From: Ktedonospora formicarum
Lineage (GTDB): Bacteria; Chloroflexota; Ktedonobacteria; Ktedonobacterales; Ktedonobacteraceae
NCBI RefSeq assembly: GCF_016587355.1
Contig: NZ_BNJF01000001.1
Span: forward strand, 3,563,721 to 3,627,720
DNA: 64,000 nucleotides
Direction: 5' to 3'
Shown in pieces: positions 25,901 to 34,197 of the stretch (positions within the stretch are counted from its first letter, which is position 1; every line of letters starts with the position of its first letter). The position numbers were made by a program, and so were the translations under genes. Under the pieces are notes generated by a model. It ran no database searches. It saw only the letters and a list, made by a program, of their open reading frames with translations, and had not been told where the DNA came from.

Positions 25901-27054
25901 ATGGAGCAAGACGATCTCATTGGAACAATGCTTGGCAACTATCGTATTCTCGCCAAGCTTGGGCAGGGAGGTATGGCGCGGGTCTATAAAGGATTCCAGG
26001 AGAATCTTGATCGTGAGGTCGCGATTAAGGTACTTCCACCCTGGTATGCCGCTGACCGCAGTTTTGTGGAGCGCTTTAACCTGGAAGCAAAGCTGGTTGC
26101 CCGCCTTTCTCATCCCAATATCGTAACAGTGCACGATGCCAGTGAATTCAATGGGCATCTCTACATCGTCATGCAACTGGTAACGGGCGGCACCCTGAAG
26201 AATCGCCTGGACGCATTGCAGGGCATGGGGCAGGTTATGGATGCCGTTGAGGCTATCCCAATCTTTACCCAGATTGCCAGCGCGATTTCATACGCTCATG
26301 AGCAGGGCATTATCCATCGCGATGTGAAGCCGGTGAATGTGTTGATGGATGCCGAACGACCGATCCTTTCAGATTTCGGAATCGCCAAGGTGGTAGCCGT
26401 GACGCAGAGCAATCTGACGCGTCCAGGCGCGGGCGTTGGCACACCTGAGTATATGTCACCAGAGCAGTGTCAGGGGGAGCGGTAGATGGACGTGCCGACA
26501 TCTATGCTTTGGGGGTAATGCTCTTTGAGGCCCTCACCGGGTATACCCCTTTTCGTGGTGATAACTATCCAGCGCTGGCGCATAGTCATATCTATGAGGC
26601 TCCACCACGTCCCACTTCAATTAATCCGGCCATTCCAGCTCCGGTCGAGCATGTCATTCTCACGGCGCTGATGAAGAATCCGCAGCAGCGCTATCAGCGC
26701 GCGAGTGATATGGCTGACGCGATGAATCAGGCTTTGAGTGCGGTTGAAGCTGCCTCACGCACGCCCGTCTACCCACCCCCACACACTAGTGCCCCCGCCG
26801 CGCCTTTCTATCCTCCGGCGCAGCCTGTTCCCGGATATGTCAATAATCGGCAGTATCCTCAGCCTTCGGCGGCGGAAAATCGCCAGGCTCCTCTCTATCC
26901 TTGTCATTATTGTCAGCATCTCAATAAACCAAATATGCGCTTCTGCACTCGCTGTGGTACGCCTATGAATCCGTGCCCCACATGTGGTGCATACAATCCG
27001 GCCAATAACCGTTTCTGCTCTACGTGTGGAAAGCCCCTGGCCGTGCCCATGTGA
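25901..27054 (+). CDS. Ser/Thr protein kinase with C-terminal double zinc ribbon (apparent frameshift)
   Basis: A second Hanks-type kinase. I take the ATG at 25901 (MEQDDLIGTMLGNYRIL); a GTG at 25850 is possible. Motifs: LGQGGMARVYKG, the Lys in VAIKVLP, HRDVKPVN, DFGIAKV and GTPEYMSPEQCQG. The frame then stops at about 26485. One extra G in the GGGGG run at 26473-26477 restores QGGAVDGRADIYALGVMLFEALTG and the rest of the domain. The tail is Pro-rich and ends in two zinc ribbons (CHYC...CTRC and CPTC...CSTC). There is no membrane span. Zinc ribbons on kinases are a recurring design in this lineage (inference). Confidence 0.88.
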
Positions 27055-27089
27055 TTGGGTCCTCTGCGGAGTGCGAGGGGCTCTGACGT

Positions 27090-27120
27090 GGATAAAGAGC
27101 CTTAGAGTAGCTCTTTATCC
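27090..27120. terminator. 11-bp hairpin shared by convergent genes
   Basis: GGATAAAGAGC (27090-27100) pairs with GCTCTTTATCC (27110-27120). The stop codon of the receiver gene lies at the loop. It is shared by the kinase (+) and receiver (-) transcripts. Confidence 0.7.
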
Positions 27121-27584
27121 TGGTTGGCTCGTAGATTCTCAAGTGTTTTGCGTCGCTCATCGAGCCGTTTATGTTGAAGCATCAGGCGTTGTTGTGGGTC
27201 GAGCGCGAGAATAGTGCGGACTCGCTCGACGATAATGCTGGGTTGGGTTGGCTTGGTGATATACTCGATGGCTCCTTGCTCAAAGCCCTGCATCTGGTCT
27301 GTTAGATTGACCAGGGCACTCATGACCAGGACTGGAATAGGTGGCTCTGGCTGGTGTGCGTGTAGCCAGCGGAGCACATCCCATCCGGAGACAGGGCGCA
27401 TTACCAGATCCAGGATAATCAGGTGGGGGCGGAAGCGAGGAATGAGATTGATAGCATCTTGTCCATTGTAGGCTGCCTGGGTTTCAAAGCCATTATGCTG
27501 TAAGAAGAAGCAGAGTACCTGTTGTATAGCTGCCTCATCTTCGACGACCAGTATCCTATGTGCGTGGTGAGCCTCATTTTGCAT
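27102..27584 (-). CDS. Stand-alone response-regulator receiver protein
   Basis: A CheY-like receiver without an output domain. ILVVEDEAAIQQ gives the acidic pocket, LIILDLVMRPVSGWDVL the phosphoacceptor Asp, VLVMSAL the conserved Ser/Thr position, and YITKPTQP the Lys. The last 35 residues form a charged helix. It lies downstream of the GAF-histidine kinase gene on the same strand, separated by 183 bases, and is its likely phosphorylation partner. Confidence 0.9.
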   Translation of the reverse strand: MQNEAHHAHRILVVEDEAAIQQVLCFFLQHNGFETQAAYNGQDAINLIPRFRPHLIILDLVMRPVSGWDVLRWLHAHQPEPPIPVLVMSALVNLTDQMQGFEQGAIEYITKPTQPSIIVERVRTILALDPQQRLMLQHKRLDERRKTLENLRANQDKELL

Positions 27585-27767
27585 CTTGCTTACCTATTCT
27601 CTGCTCTTCGCCGAACAGCTATCGTTGGTGATAATGTGCGTATTTGCTCTGTGATGCGTCTCAGGAATGGAGCTGGTAGTATTGCTTTCCATGCTCGTTC
27701 TTCCTGCTCCCGTTTTCTGGCCTCCCACCAATACGAAAAGAGATCGTATTTGCCCCATGCGGTCGAG

Positions 27768-29951
27768 TTAGCTGCTTAGGGCATAGGTTGGGCGTGAGCG
27801 GCGTACAAGCGGGAAGCGTACCTCGGAAATCGTGTATTCGACGATCTCTTCTTCCTCGCCTTGCTTGTCTGTACTGCCATTGGTGAGCCGTGGGAGCGCT
27901 TCTCGGCGCAGGCTAAAGCGTCCTCCCAGGTCGCCGATCAGGTTCTGGATAAGCGAGAGTCCTAGACCGTCGCTCAGTTCGCCAGGAGTTTCAGGCTGTT
28001 CCTCATGTTCCTTTGATGGTCCTTTGCCTGTGTCGAGTACCTGGATGGCGACGTTTCCGTCTCCCTCTTCAAAACCACGAATGATGATAGTGCCACGGGT
28101 CACATCGGCCATGCCGTGCTTAATGGCATTCGAGACCATTTCATTGATGACCAGAGCCAGAATTGTGACCGCGCGTGAGGGGATGACAATAGGGCAGGTC
28201 TCGACCTGATATGAGATACGTTTTTCTGGAGGACTCAAATTGGCATTGGCTACCCCGACGATCTTACGCGCGATATCATCGACACGTGCCTCACTGACGT
28301 CTTCATGTGCCAGCAGGTCATGTGTGGCTGCAAGCCCCTGGACGCGGTTGACGCTTTCGGAGAGGATGCGGCGTACATCGGATGATTTGGTGCGGCGGCG
28401 CTGCAACGAGAGAATGCCTGCGACCGTCGCCAGATTATTTTTGACACGGTGGTGCAGCTCACGCAGCAAGACTGACTTAAGTTCCAGTCCGTGGCGGGTC
28501 TCTTCGTACAAACGCGCGTTCTCAATGGCGATAGCAGCCTCGTTGGCGAAGGTTACGACCAGTTGCATCTGTTCCGGGCTGAGCAGATGGCGATGGCTGC
28601 TGTAGATGCAGATACAGCCAAGCACCTTTTGCTTCACCTTGAGCGGGACACAGAGAACTGAGTGGATCTCCGAGGAGAGCGTGGGATCATCGTGAATGAA
28701 GCAATGCTCATCCGCGTGGAAGCAGTCAACCGCCATGCTCGGGCGTCCCGTCTGTACGGTTCGTCCAGCGCAACACTGCCCTACCCCTATTTGCAGGTGA
28801 GCTGCCTGTTCTGGGTTGAGACCATAGTGCGCCAGGACGTGAAGACGTCGCCGGTCGGGATCAAGTTCGAAGATGCAAGAACGCTCGGCTCCCGAGAGAT
28901 GAACGGCCTGTGTGGTAATAATCTGGAGCACCTCGTTCAGGTTGAGCGTTGAGGCAATGATATAGGAGACGCGGTGAATGGTGGCTAGTTCGTGTACCTT
29001 GCGTCGCAATTGCTCGTCTGTTTGCTCATAGAGGCGTCCATTCTCGATATTGATTGCCACAATGCCCGCGATGACTTCGACGAAGTTCATCTCATCACGG
29101 GTGAATTCACGTGGCTTGCTTGATTGAACGCTGATGACGCCGATGAGGCGCTCGGCGGTGCCGAAAAAGATAATTGGTAGAGCCATCAAGCCCTGGTATG
29201 GTGTGCTATAGGCGCGCGCTTCTGAGGCGAAATTGGGATCACTCAGCGCGTCATTGACGAGGAGAGGACGCCCCTTATCGGCAACCCAGCCGCTGTAGCC
29301 TTCGCTGAGGCGGAGGATAAAATGCATACCGCCGAGAGGGCGTGGCCCGTTAGTGGCGCGCAATGTTAAGACACGCTGAAGCTCATCGTAGAAGAAGATG
29401 GAGCAGAGCTCAACATCGAGTTCTTCCGCGATAACCTGGGCAGTGTTTTCAAGCGTCTGATCCAGATCCATCGCCGAATTGCTGAAGCCATTGATGCGTT
29501 GAAGTGCCAGCAGGCGATGTTCAAGCTCCTGAGTCAGGTTATTGCTTTTGAGTGCTTGTTGCTCAACGACATGCTGGTAACCACGCGTCAGCGCGAGTGC
29601 GCTGCTAGAGTGGAGTTGATGGAAGCGCCCAAGAGTTGAGACAAGCTCCCCTGGCCTATCGTGGAAGATATGCTGGAGTTCGGTTGTCGTGGCGCTCGCA
29701 AATTTCTGAAGCTCTTGTAGTCTGATATCAAGCTTCTCATCACGCTTGACAAGCTCACTTCCCTCACGCTCAAAGTGTGCTGTCAGGGCTGCTTCGTCAA
29801 CGCATTCCACGTTGGTGAATGCCTGGAAGAGTTGCCAGGCGTCGTTCTTCACCTCTCCCCTCTGATCACCATCCCATGCATATTGAAGACTCATTCTCAG
29901 GCGGGGTAAGTGCGGTGCCAATATCTGCTCTACATTTGGGCCTTGTGTCAC
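27768..29951 (-). CDS. Sensor histidine kinase, GAF-GAF-HisKA_2-HATPase
   Basis: A cytoplasmic sensor kinase of 727 residues. A helical N-terminal region of unknown type (1-165) is followed by one GAF domain (about 165-320, with LLVNDALSDPNFA) and a second (about 339-480, with CCAGRTVQTGRP). The second GAF contains several cysteines (QCCAG, CFHADEHC, CVPL, CICIY), which might bind a metal or respond to redox. The phosphoacceptor is in LLRELHHRVKNNLATV (about 495-510), the HisKA_2 type. The ATPase has INEMVSNAIKHG and a C-terminal GLGLSLIQNL. No membrane span is present. The receiver gene follows. Confidence 0.92.
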   Translation of the reverse strand: MTQGPNVEQILAPHLPRLRMSLQYAWDGDQRGEVKNDAWQLFQAFTNVECVDEAALTAHFEREGSELVKRDEKLDIRLQELQKFASATTTELQHIFHDRPGELVSTLGRFHQLHSSSALALTRGYQHVVEQQALKSNNLTQELEHRLLALQRINGFSNSAMDLDQTLENTAQVIAEELDVELCSIFFYDELQRVLTLRATNGPRPLGGMHFILRLSEGYSGWVADKGRPLLVNDALSDPNFASEARAYSTPYQGLMALPIIFFGTAERLIGVISVQSSKPREFTRDEMNFVEVIAGIVAINIENGRLYEQTDEQLRRKVHELATIHRVSYIIASTLNLNEVLQIITTQAVHLSGAERSCIFELDPDRRRLHVLAHYGLNPEQAAHLQIGVGQCCAGRTVQTGRPSMAVDCFHADEHCFIHDDPTLSSEIHSVLCVPLKVKQKVLGCICIYSSHRHLLSPEQMQLVVTFANEAAIAIENARLYEETRHGLELKSVLLRELHHRVKNNLATVAGILSLQRRRTKSSDVRRILSESVNRVQGLAATHDLLAHEDVSEARVDDIARKIVGVANANLSPPEKRISYQVETCPIVIPSRAVTILALVINEMVSNAIKHGMADVTRGTIIIRGFEEGDGNVAIQVLDTGKGPSKEHEEQPETPGELSDGLGLSLIQNLIGDLGGRFSLRREALPRLTNGSTDKQGEEEEIVEYTISEVRFPLVRRSRPTYALSS

Positions 29952-30216
29952 GTTAATGTCCCTAGATTGCGCTACTCAACTTATGAAGTGATAAGATGTA
30001 TGGATTGATCATTCATTGTCAATGCATGTATTGTAAAGGGGCTACCTATGAGTGTCAAGTAGAGAGCTCGCTAGAGCCTGGGAACGTTAGGTAATTCAGC
30101 CTTGCCAATACTCCCACTTGCTTGTATTGACGTTTACTAATATAGTTGCGACTCGTTTATGTTGATAAATAGGCTTTCATATATGGGCTCCGCCTATTGA
30201 GAGGAATATATTTATT

Positions 30217-31146
30217 ATGAGATGTGTTAATTGTGGCTTTCCCGTCTCGCCTTCACGCACGACCTGCCCACGCTGTGGCGCGGAGGTGAATAAAGGAAGC
30301 GATGGAAGGGCTGGCATGCCGCAACAGGCAGGCTGGTCACCAGTGGCAGGTGACCAGGGAAGCCAGGGAAGCTGGAACTCGCCTGGTAGACAGGATGGTT
30401 ATCCTGGTCAGATGAATCCCTCCTCCTTTGGCGCGAGTCAGCAGCCCTTTGGGGGGAGCGCGCGACCCTCTTACCCGCCATCCATGGCCCCGTCCGGTTT
30501 CCAATCCGCTGATTATGGCAATGGAGCGAGGCCTGCGATGGGTGGAGGACCTGGACGCCCACCCTCGCGTTCTCCACGCCTGGCTTTTACTGTTGCGGGC
30601 CTCTGTGTATTTGCGGGCGCTATTATTCTGATACTGGTCTTTATCCTGACCTCGGCGCTACCATCAAATTCAGCCAATAATCAGGCGCAGCAGCCGACCG
30701 CGACCAGTGCTCCTCAGCAGACGCCAACCGATGCCACGCCAACCGCTGATCCAACGGAAGAGGAGACGGCGACCCCGACGGCGACCCCGACCGAGACTGC
30801 TAACTATCCCGCTTCCCAGTATATTGATAAGGCGCAAATGGCGAACGCGTTAGATGAGAAGACGGCGAAAGTGACCCAACCAGGCGATAAGTTCAAGGTG
30901 GGGGACAAGATATATGTTGCTTTCGCGTTGCACCCTGGTAAGAGTGGAACCGTGTGCCTGTCGTGGTACATGAATTCGGCGAAGTTCTCTGATTATGAAT
31001 TTGATTCAGATGGGACCGCACTTCCAGCTTACTCATATTCCATTACACATGCCACGGGTCCGGGGTATGTTGAAATTTACTGGGCCAGTTCCAAGTCCTG
31101 TAGTGATAAGCAACTCGCTCAGAAGGTGAAATTTACTGTCAGTTAG
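30217..31146 (+). CDS. Zinc-ribbon, single-span membrane protein
   Basis: Function unknown. MRCVNCGFPVSPSRTTCPRCG forms an N-terminal zinc ribbon, followed by a Gly/Pro/Gln/Ser-rich region, a membrane span at about 125-147, a Thr/Pro-rich linker with repeated TPTATPT, and an extracellular domain of about 115 residues with a cysteine pair (TVCLSW, SKSCSDK). It has the same architecture as the gene at 5257-6186. It starts 12 bases after GAGAGGA. Confidence 0.75.
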   Translation: MRCVNCGFPVSPSRTTCPRCGAEVNKGSDGRAGMPQQAGWSPVAGDQGSQGSWNSPGRQDGYPGQMNPSSFGASQQPFGGSARPSYPPSMAPSGFQSADYGNGARPAMGGGPGRPPSRSPRLAFTVAGLCVFAGAIILILVFILTSALPSNSANNQAQQPTATSAPQQTPTDATPTADPTEEETATPTATPTETANYPASQYIDKAQMANALDEKTAKVTQPGDKFKVGDKIYVAFALHPGKSGTVCLSWYMNSAKFSDYEFDSDGTALPAYSYSITHATGPGYVEIYWASSKSCSDKQLAQKVKFTVS

Positions 31147-31169
31147 GTGCTTGGGGGCTTATAATGGCT

Positions 31170-31215
31170 CATATAAAGAGGGGCAGGCGTGTTAGCACCT
31201 GCCCCTCTTTATATG
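31170..31215. terminator. 18-bp perfect hairpin between convergent genes
   Basis: Perfect 18-bp arms at 31170-31187 and 31198-31215, ending one base before the stop of the aldolase gene and 24 bases after the membrane protein gene. The TTTATAT on the distal arm gives a weak U-tract. Confidence 0.8.
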
Positions 31216-31216
31216 C

Positions 31217-32146
31217 TTAGACATGTTGGGTATCGGTTTCGGCGTCCAGGCGCGTTGCGTTAAGGATACGCTCAAGTGTGCCACGTTCATGCTCATTGAT
31301 GGGTTGGAGAGGCATGCGTGGTCTGCCACCGTAGCCATTGAGCAGTTCCAGAGCCACTTTCAGGCCGGGAACGCCGTAGGTTGTGGTGATGGCTGTATTA
31401 GCGGGGATCAGGCGTGCCTGGAGAGTGCGAGCTTCCTCAATCTGCCCGGCCTCGAAGAGCGCTTGCACAAGGCAGACCTCATGCGGAAAAAGATTCGCCA
31501 GGGCGGCAACGGTGCCGAACGCTCCTATCGCCAGTGAGGGCAGCAAGAAACTGGCGCTGCCCGCGAAGACACGGAAATTCGGCGCGGTCTTTGAGACAAT
31601 ATAGGCTATCTTCGCGACATTGCCGCTGCTCTCCTTAAGCCCAACAACATTTGGATGCTCGGCGAGTGTGCAGATTAGCTCTGCGCTCAGATCAAGGTTG
31701 GCTGCGTTGGCGGGCATATTGTACAGCAGGATAGGGATCGGGCTGCTCTCGGCAATGGCTCGGTAGTGAGCCAGAAGCGCCTGAGAATCCATTTGGCTGC
31801 GAAAATAGAAAGGGGGAAGGATGAGCGCGATATTGGCTCCGCAGCTAGCTGCTGCCTGGCAATGAGCTATCGTTGTGCGTGTACCCTGGTCGCCACAGCC
31901 TACGATGAGGGGCATGCTATCCTCACTATCGCCAGTCACTTCCTTTGCCGCTCGGACGAGATGTGAGCGCTCCTCAGGTGTAACATGGACGGATTCACCA
32001 TTGCTTCCCAAGAGGACATAGCCTGCGATGCCGCTCTCTTGCAAGTTTTGCATATGAAGTTGAAGAGTCGCGATATCCAGGTTCTCCTGCTCATCAAAGA
32101 ATGTGGGGAGAGGAGGATACACGCCGCCGGATAAAATATATTGCAT
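31217..32146 (-). CDS. DapA/NAL-family aldolase
   Basis: A class I (Schiff-base) aldolase of the dihydrodipicolinate synthase family. The start at 32146 follows AGGAGG. GGVYPPLPTFFD opens the barrel, LLGSNGESVHVT is the substrate loop, YNMPANAAN carries the catalytic Tyr, and VGLKESSGN carries the Schiff-base Lys. The 309 residues are typical. The N-terminal GVYPPLPTFF and LGSNGE are closer to 4-hydroxy-2-oxoglutarate aldolase-like members than to true DapA, and no lysine-pathway genes are near, so I do not assign dapA. It is transcribed alone. Confidence 0.88.
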   Translation of the reverse strand: MQYILSGGVYPPLPTFFDEQENLDIATLQLHMQNLQESGIAGYVLLGSNGESVHVTPEERSHLVRAAKEVTGDSEDSMPLIVGCGDQGTRTTIAHCQAAASCGANIALILPPFYFRSQMDSQALLAHYRAIAESSPIPILLYNMPANAANLDLSAELICTLAEHPNVVGLKESSGNVAKIAYIVSKTAPNFRVFAGSASFLLPSLAIGAFGTVAALANLFPHEVCLVQALFEAGQIEEARTLQARLIPANTAITTTYGVPGLKVALELLNGYGGRPRMPLQPINEHERGTLERILNATRLDAETDTQHV

Positions 32147-32261
32147 GTTGGACCTCCTGTTTCTGTCGATGTGCATGTGTTACGTAAATACTTTCATAAT
32201 GGGCATTATAGCATACACAGCAATCTGGCCTTACAAGCGGCATGGAGGTATTAGTTTCTCA

Positions 32262-33119
32262 TTATCGTCCCAGCCCTAGAATCAGGATTCCGGCGATAAC
32301 CGCTAATACAATTGCGATGCTGATCCAGAGCATGCGTTGTGTCTCCATATGTCGGCGCATGGCGGCAACACGATAGTTCTCGGCGGGACACCATTGCGCC
32401 TGTGCGCAGTAGGGACAGAGGGGGAAGAGCTCATAAGGTGGGCAGAGTCCATCGTTTCTAGTACGCGAATTGCTATAGGTATATGCTCCAATCTCATTGC
32501 GGATCTGCTCGCTTTCGAAGATGGCATGGCAGTGGCTACAGCGTAGCAAGAGATATTCAGACCAATCGCCTGCATGGCATTTAGGGCAGGAGGTGGGCAA
32601 ACCGCTTGTATGCGCGTTCCATGTATGGTGGCAGCGGTGACAGTGGAACTGTTTGTCTGAGGGGCGATGTGGAGCTACGCCACGCAACAGTCCTTGCTCA
32701 ACCAGGGACTGCGCTTCTTTGGAGGAGAGTGTATAGTTCATATCACCCAGATCTACTGCGAGCGTCTCGCCAGTACGAAAAGTGGGGAAGGCGTAGTGGC
32801 GCTGGCGGTCTCTGCGAGCGCGTGGCGTTATCTCCTGTTTGCTTGACTTAGATGGACCTGCAGTTCCGCGTACTCCACTGGTTGTAGTCGTGGAGGTGGT
32901 GCTGTACTTGCGCAGGGCGTCATAGTCTTTGCGCTCCTCTGGATCGTTGAGCACTTGGTAGGCTTCAAGGATCTCGCTCATGTGGGTATTGGCATCTGCG
33001 CTCTTATTGCGGTCAGGATGATATTGGAGCGCGAGCCGCTTAAAGGCGGCCTTGATCTCAGCCTGAGTTGCAGTATGCGTTATTCCCAGGATGGTATAAT
33101 AATCTTTCGTCGGCTGCAT
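32262..33119 (-). CDS. J-domain protein with zinc ribbon and C-terminal membrane anchor
   Basis: An N-terminal J domain (residues 5-70, with LALQYHPDRNK giving the HPD motif) should stimulate a DnaK-type chaperone. A Ser/Thr linker follows, then a region with paired CxxC motifs (CHRC...CPKC, CSHC, CPYC) and a C-terminal membrane span (about 262-282). It lacks the Gly/Phe region and the standard DnaJ zinc centre, so it is a specialised J protein placed at the membrane, not DnaJ itself. The start at 33119 matches the J-domain start. Client unknown. Confidence 0.88.
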   Translation of the reverse strand: MQPTKDYYTILGITHTATQAEIKAAFKRLALQYHPDRNKSADANTHMSEILEAYQVLNDPEERKDYDALRKYSTTSTTTTSGVRGTAGPSKSSKQEITPRARRDRQRHYAFPTFRTGETLAVDLGDMNYTLSSKEAQSLVEQGLLRGVAPHRPSDKQFHCHRCHHTWNAHTSGLPTSCPKCHAGDWSEYLLLRCSHCHAIFESEQIRNEIGAYTYSNSRTRNDGLCPPYELFPLCPYCAQAQWCPAENYRVAAMRRHMETQRMLWISIAIVLAVIAGILILGLGR

Positions 33120-33182
33120 AAATGTTGGCGTTCCGTTCCGTCGAGTTCAAGCCTGGCAGAGGCGGGCCGCGAATACAATTAT

Positions 33183-33213
33183 CGAACATAGTTCGATTTA
33201 TGAACTATGTTCG
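33183..33213. terminator. 12-bp hairpin downstream of the GNAT gene
   Basis: CGAACATAGTTC (33183-33194) pairs with GAACTATGTTCG (33202-33213), followed on the plus strand by GGTTTTA. By position it would end the GNAT transcript on the minus strand, or it could be an operator for the J-domain gene. Confidence 0.5.
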
Positions 33214-33332
33214 GGTTTTAATGATACGCTCAGATGAGCGAATCTTACTCTACATGTTATAACGGAGCAGGCTCGAAAAGGTTGTACAGCGTTGGCGAGC
33301 CAAAGCATCGCATCTGCTTGTCTGGCAGCACA

Positions 33333-34070
33333 CTATGAAGGTTGGATACGATACCAATAACGGTAGAGTTCGCTAAAGCCGAGCTTCGCGTAGAGGTGCT
33401 GCGCGGCCTGGTTGCCTCCGACTAATTGTAAGAATGTGCTGGTCGCGCCTCGTGTACTGGCCTGGGCCAGCATACCATTGATGAGGCGTGTGGCATAACC
33501 TTTCCGCCTCTGCGCTGAGGCCGTCACAATGTCGAAGATGCCACAGTATTCATGCTCCACCACACCCAGACCGCATGCCACGGGCGTTTCGTCTTCATAG
33601 AGGACCGCGTAAAGAGTTGGGAAAGCGATACGCTCTAATATCGCTCGATGAGGCTGATGAGCTTCAAGGTTGACATTGCTGAGATGGCAGAAGAGAGGGA
33701 GCCATTCTGAGAGCGTGAGTAGGCGTAGCTCTGAGGACGCTGCTTCCTGGGCTGGTTCGAGTGTGCGGTGTAAGACATGAGTCAGGTCTCGCTCCTGGTA
33801 GCCTTGCTGAGCGAGTAGGGTATCAAGTTCTGCGCTATCCTTGACGAAAGAGGGTAGGCGGAAGATTGTTGGTAGATCTTGGTGCGCATAGAAGCGCACA
33901 CAGGTAGCGATCTTCTCTCGCGCGGGAAGTGTCGAGGGATAGAGCGGTGTAATGGAATTGGCTCTCTTGGTATAACCCTCGGAGGCGCGCATGACCCAAC
34001 CATCAAATAGAAACTGCTGGCGCGCGGGCCAGCTATTGAGAGTAGCCTCTTCAATGCGTCGTGCGAACAT
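33333..34070 (-). CDS. GNAT-family N-acetyltransferase
   Basis: Transfers an acetyl group from acetyl-CoA to an unknown acceptor. The start at 34070 follows GGAG at good spacing and gives the subgroup N-terminus (RIEEATLNSWPARQQFLFDGW, then GYTKRANSITPLY). The acetyl-CoA loop QRRKGYATRLINGML and the C-terminal NQAAQHLYAKLGFSELYRY are clear. The frame extends further upstream without a better start. It lies just downstream of gltB on the same strand. Confidence 0.88.
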   Translation of the reverse strand: MFARRIEEATLNSWPARQQFLFDGWVMRASEGYTKRANSITPLYPSTLPAREKIATCVRFYAHQDLPTIFRLPSFVKDSAELDTLLAQQGYQERDLTHVLHRTLEPAQEAASSELRLLTLSEWLPLFCHLSNVNLEAHQPHRAILERIAFPTLYAVLYEDETPVACGLGVVEHEYCGIFDIVTASAQRRKGYATRLINGMLAQASTRGATSTFLQLVGGNQAAQHLYAKLGFSELYRYWYRIQPS

Positions 34071-34197
34071 GTAAGGACTCCATATTAATCTCTTGAAGCC
34101 AGAGTAGTCGGGCTTCGGAGCAAGATAAGCAGCAAAGAGAGGGTAAGCCACATGGACCTACCCTCTCGCCCCAACACCAGGGGAGCCTAAGTTATCC

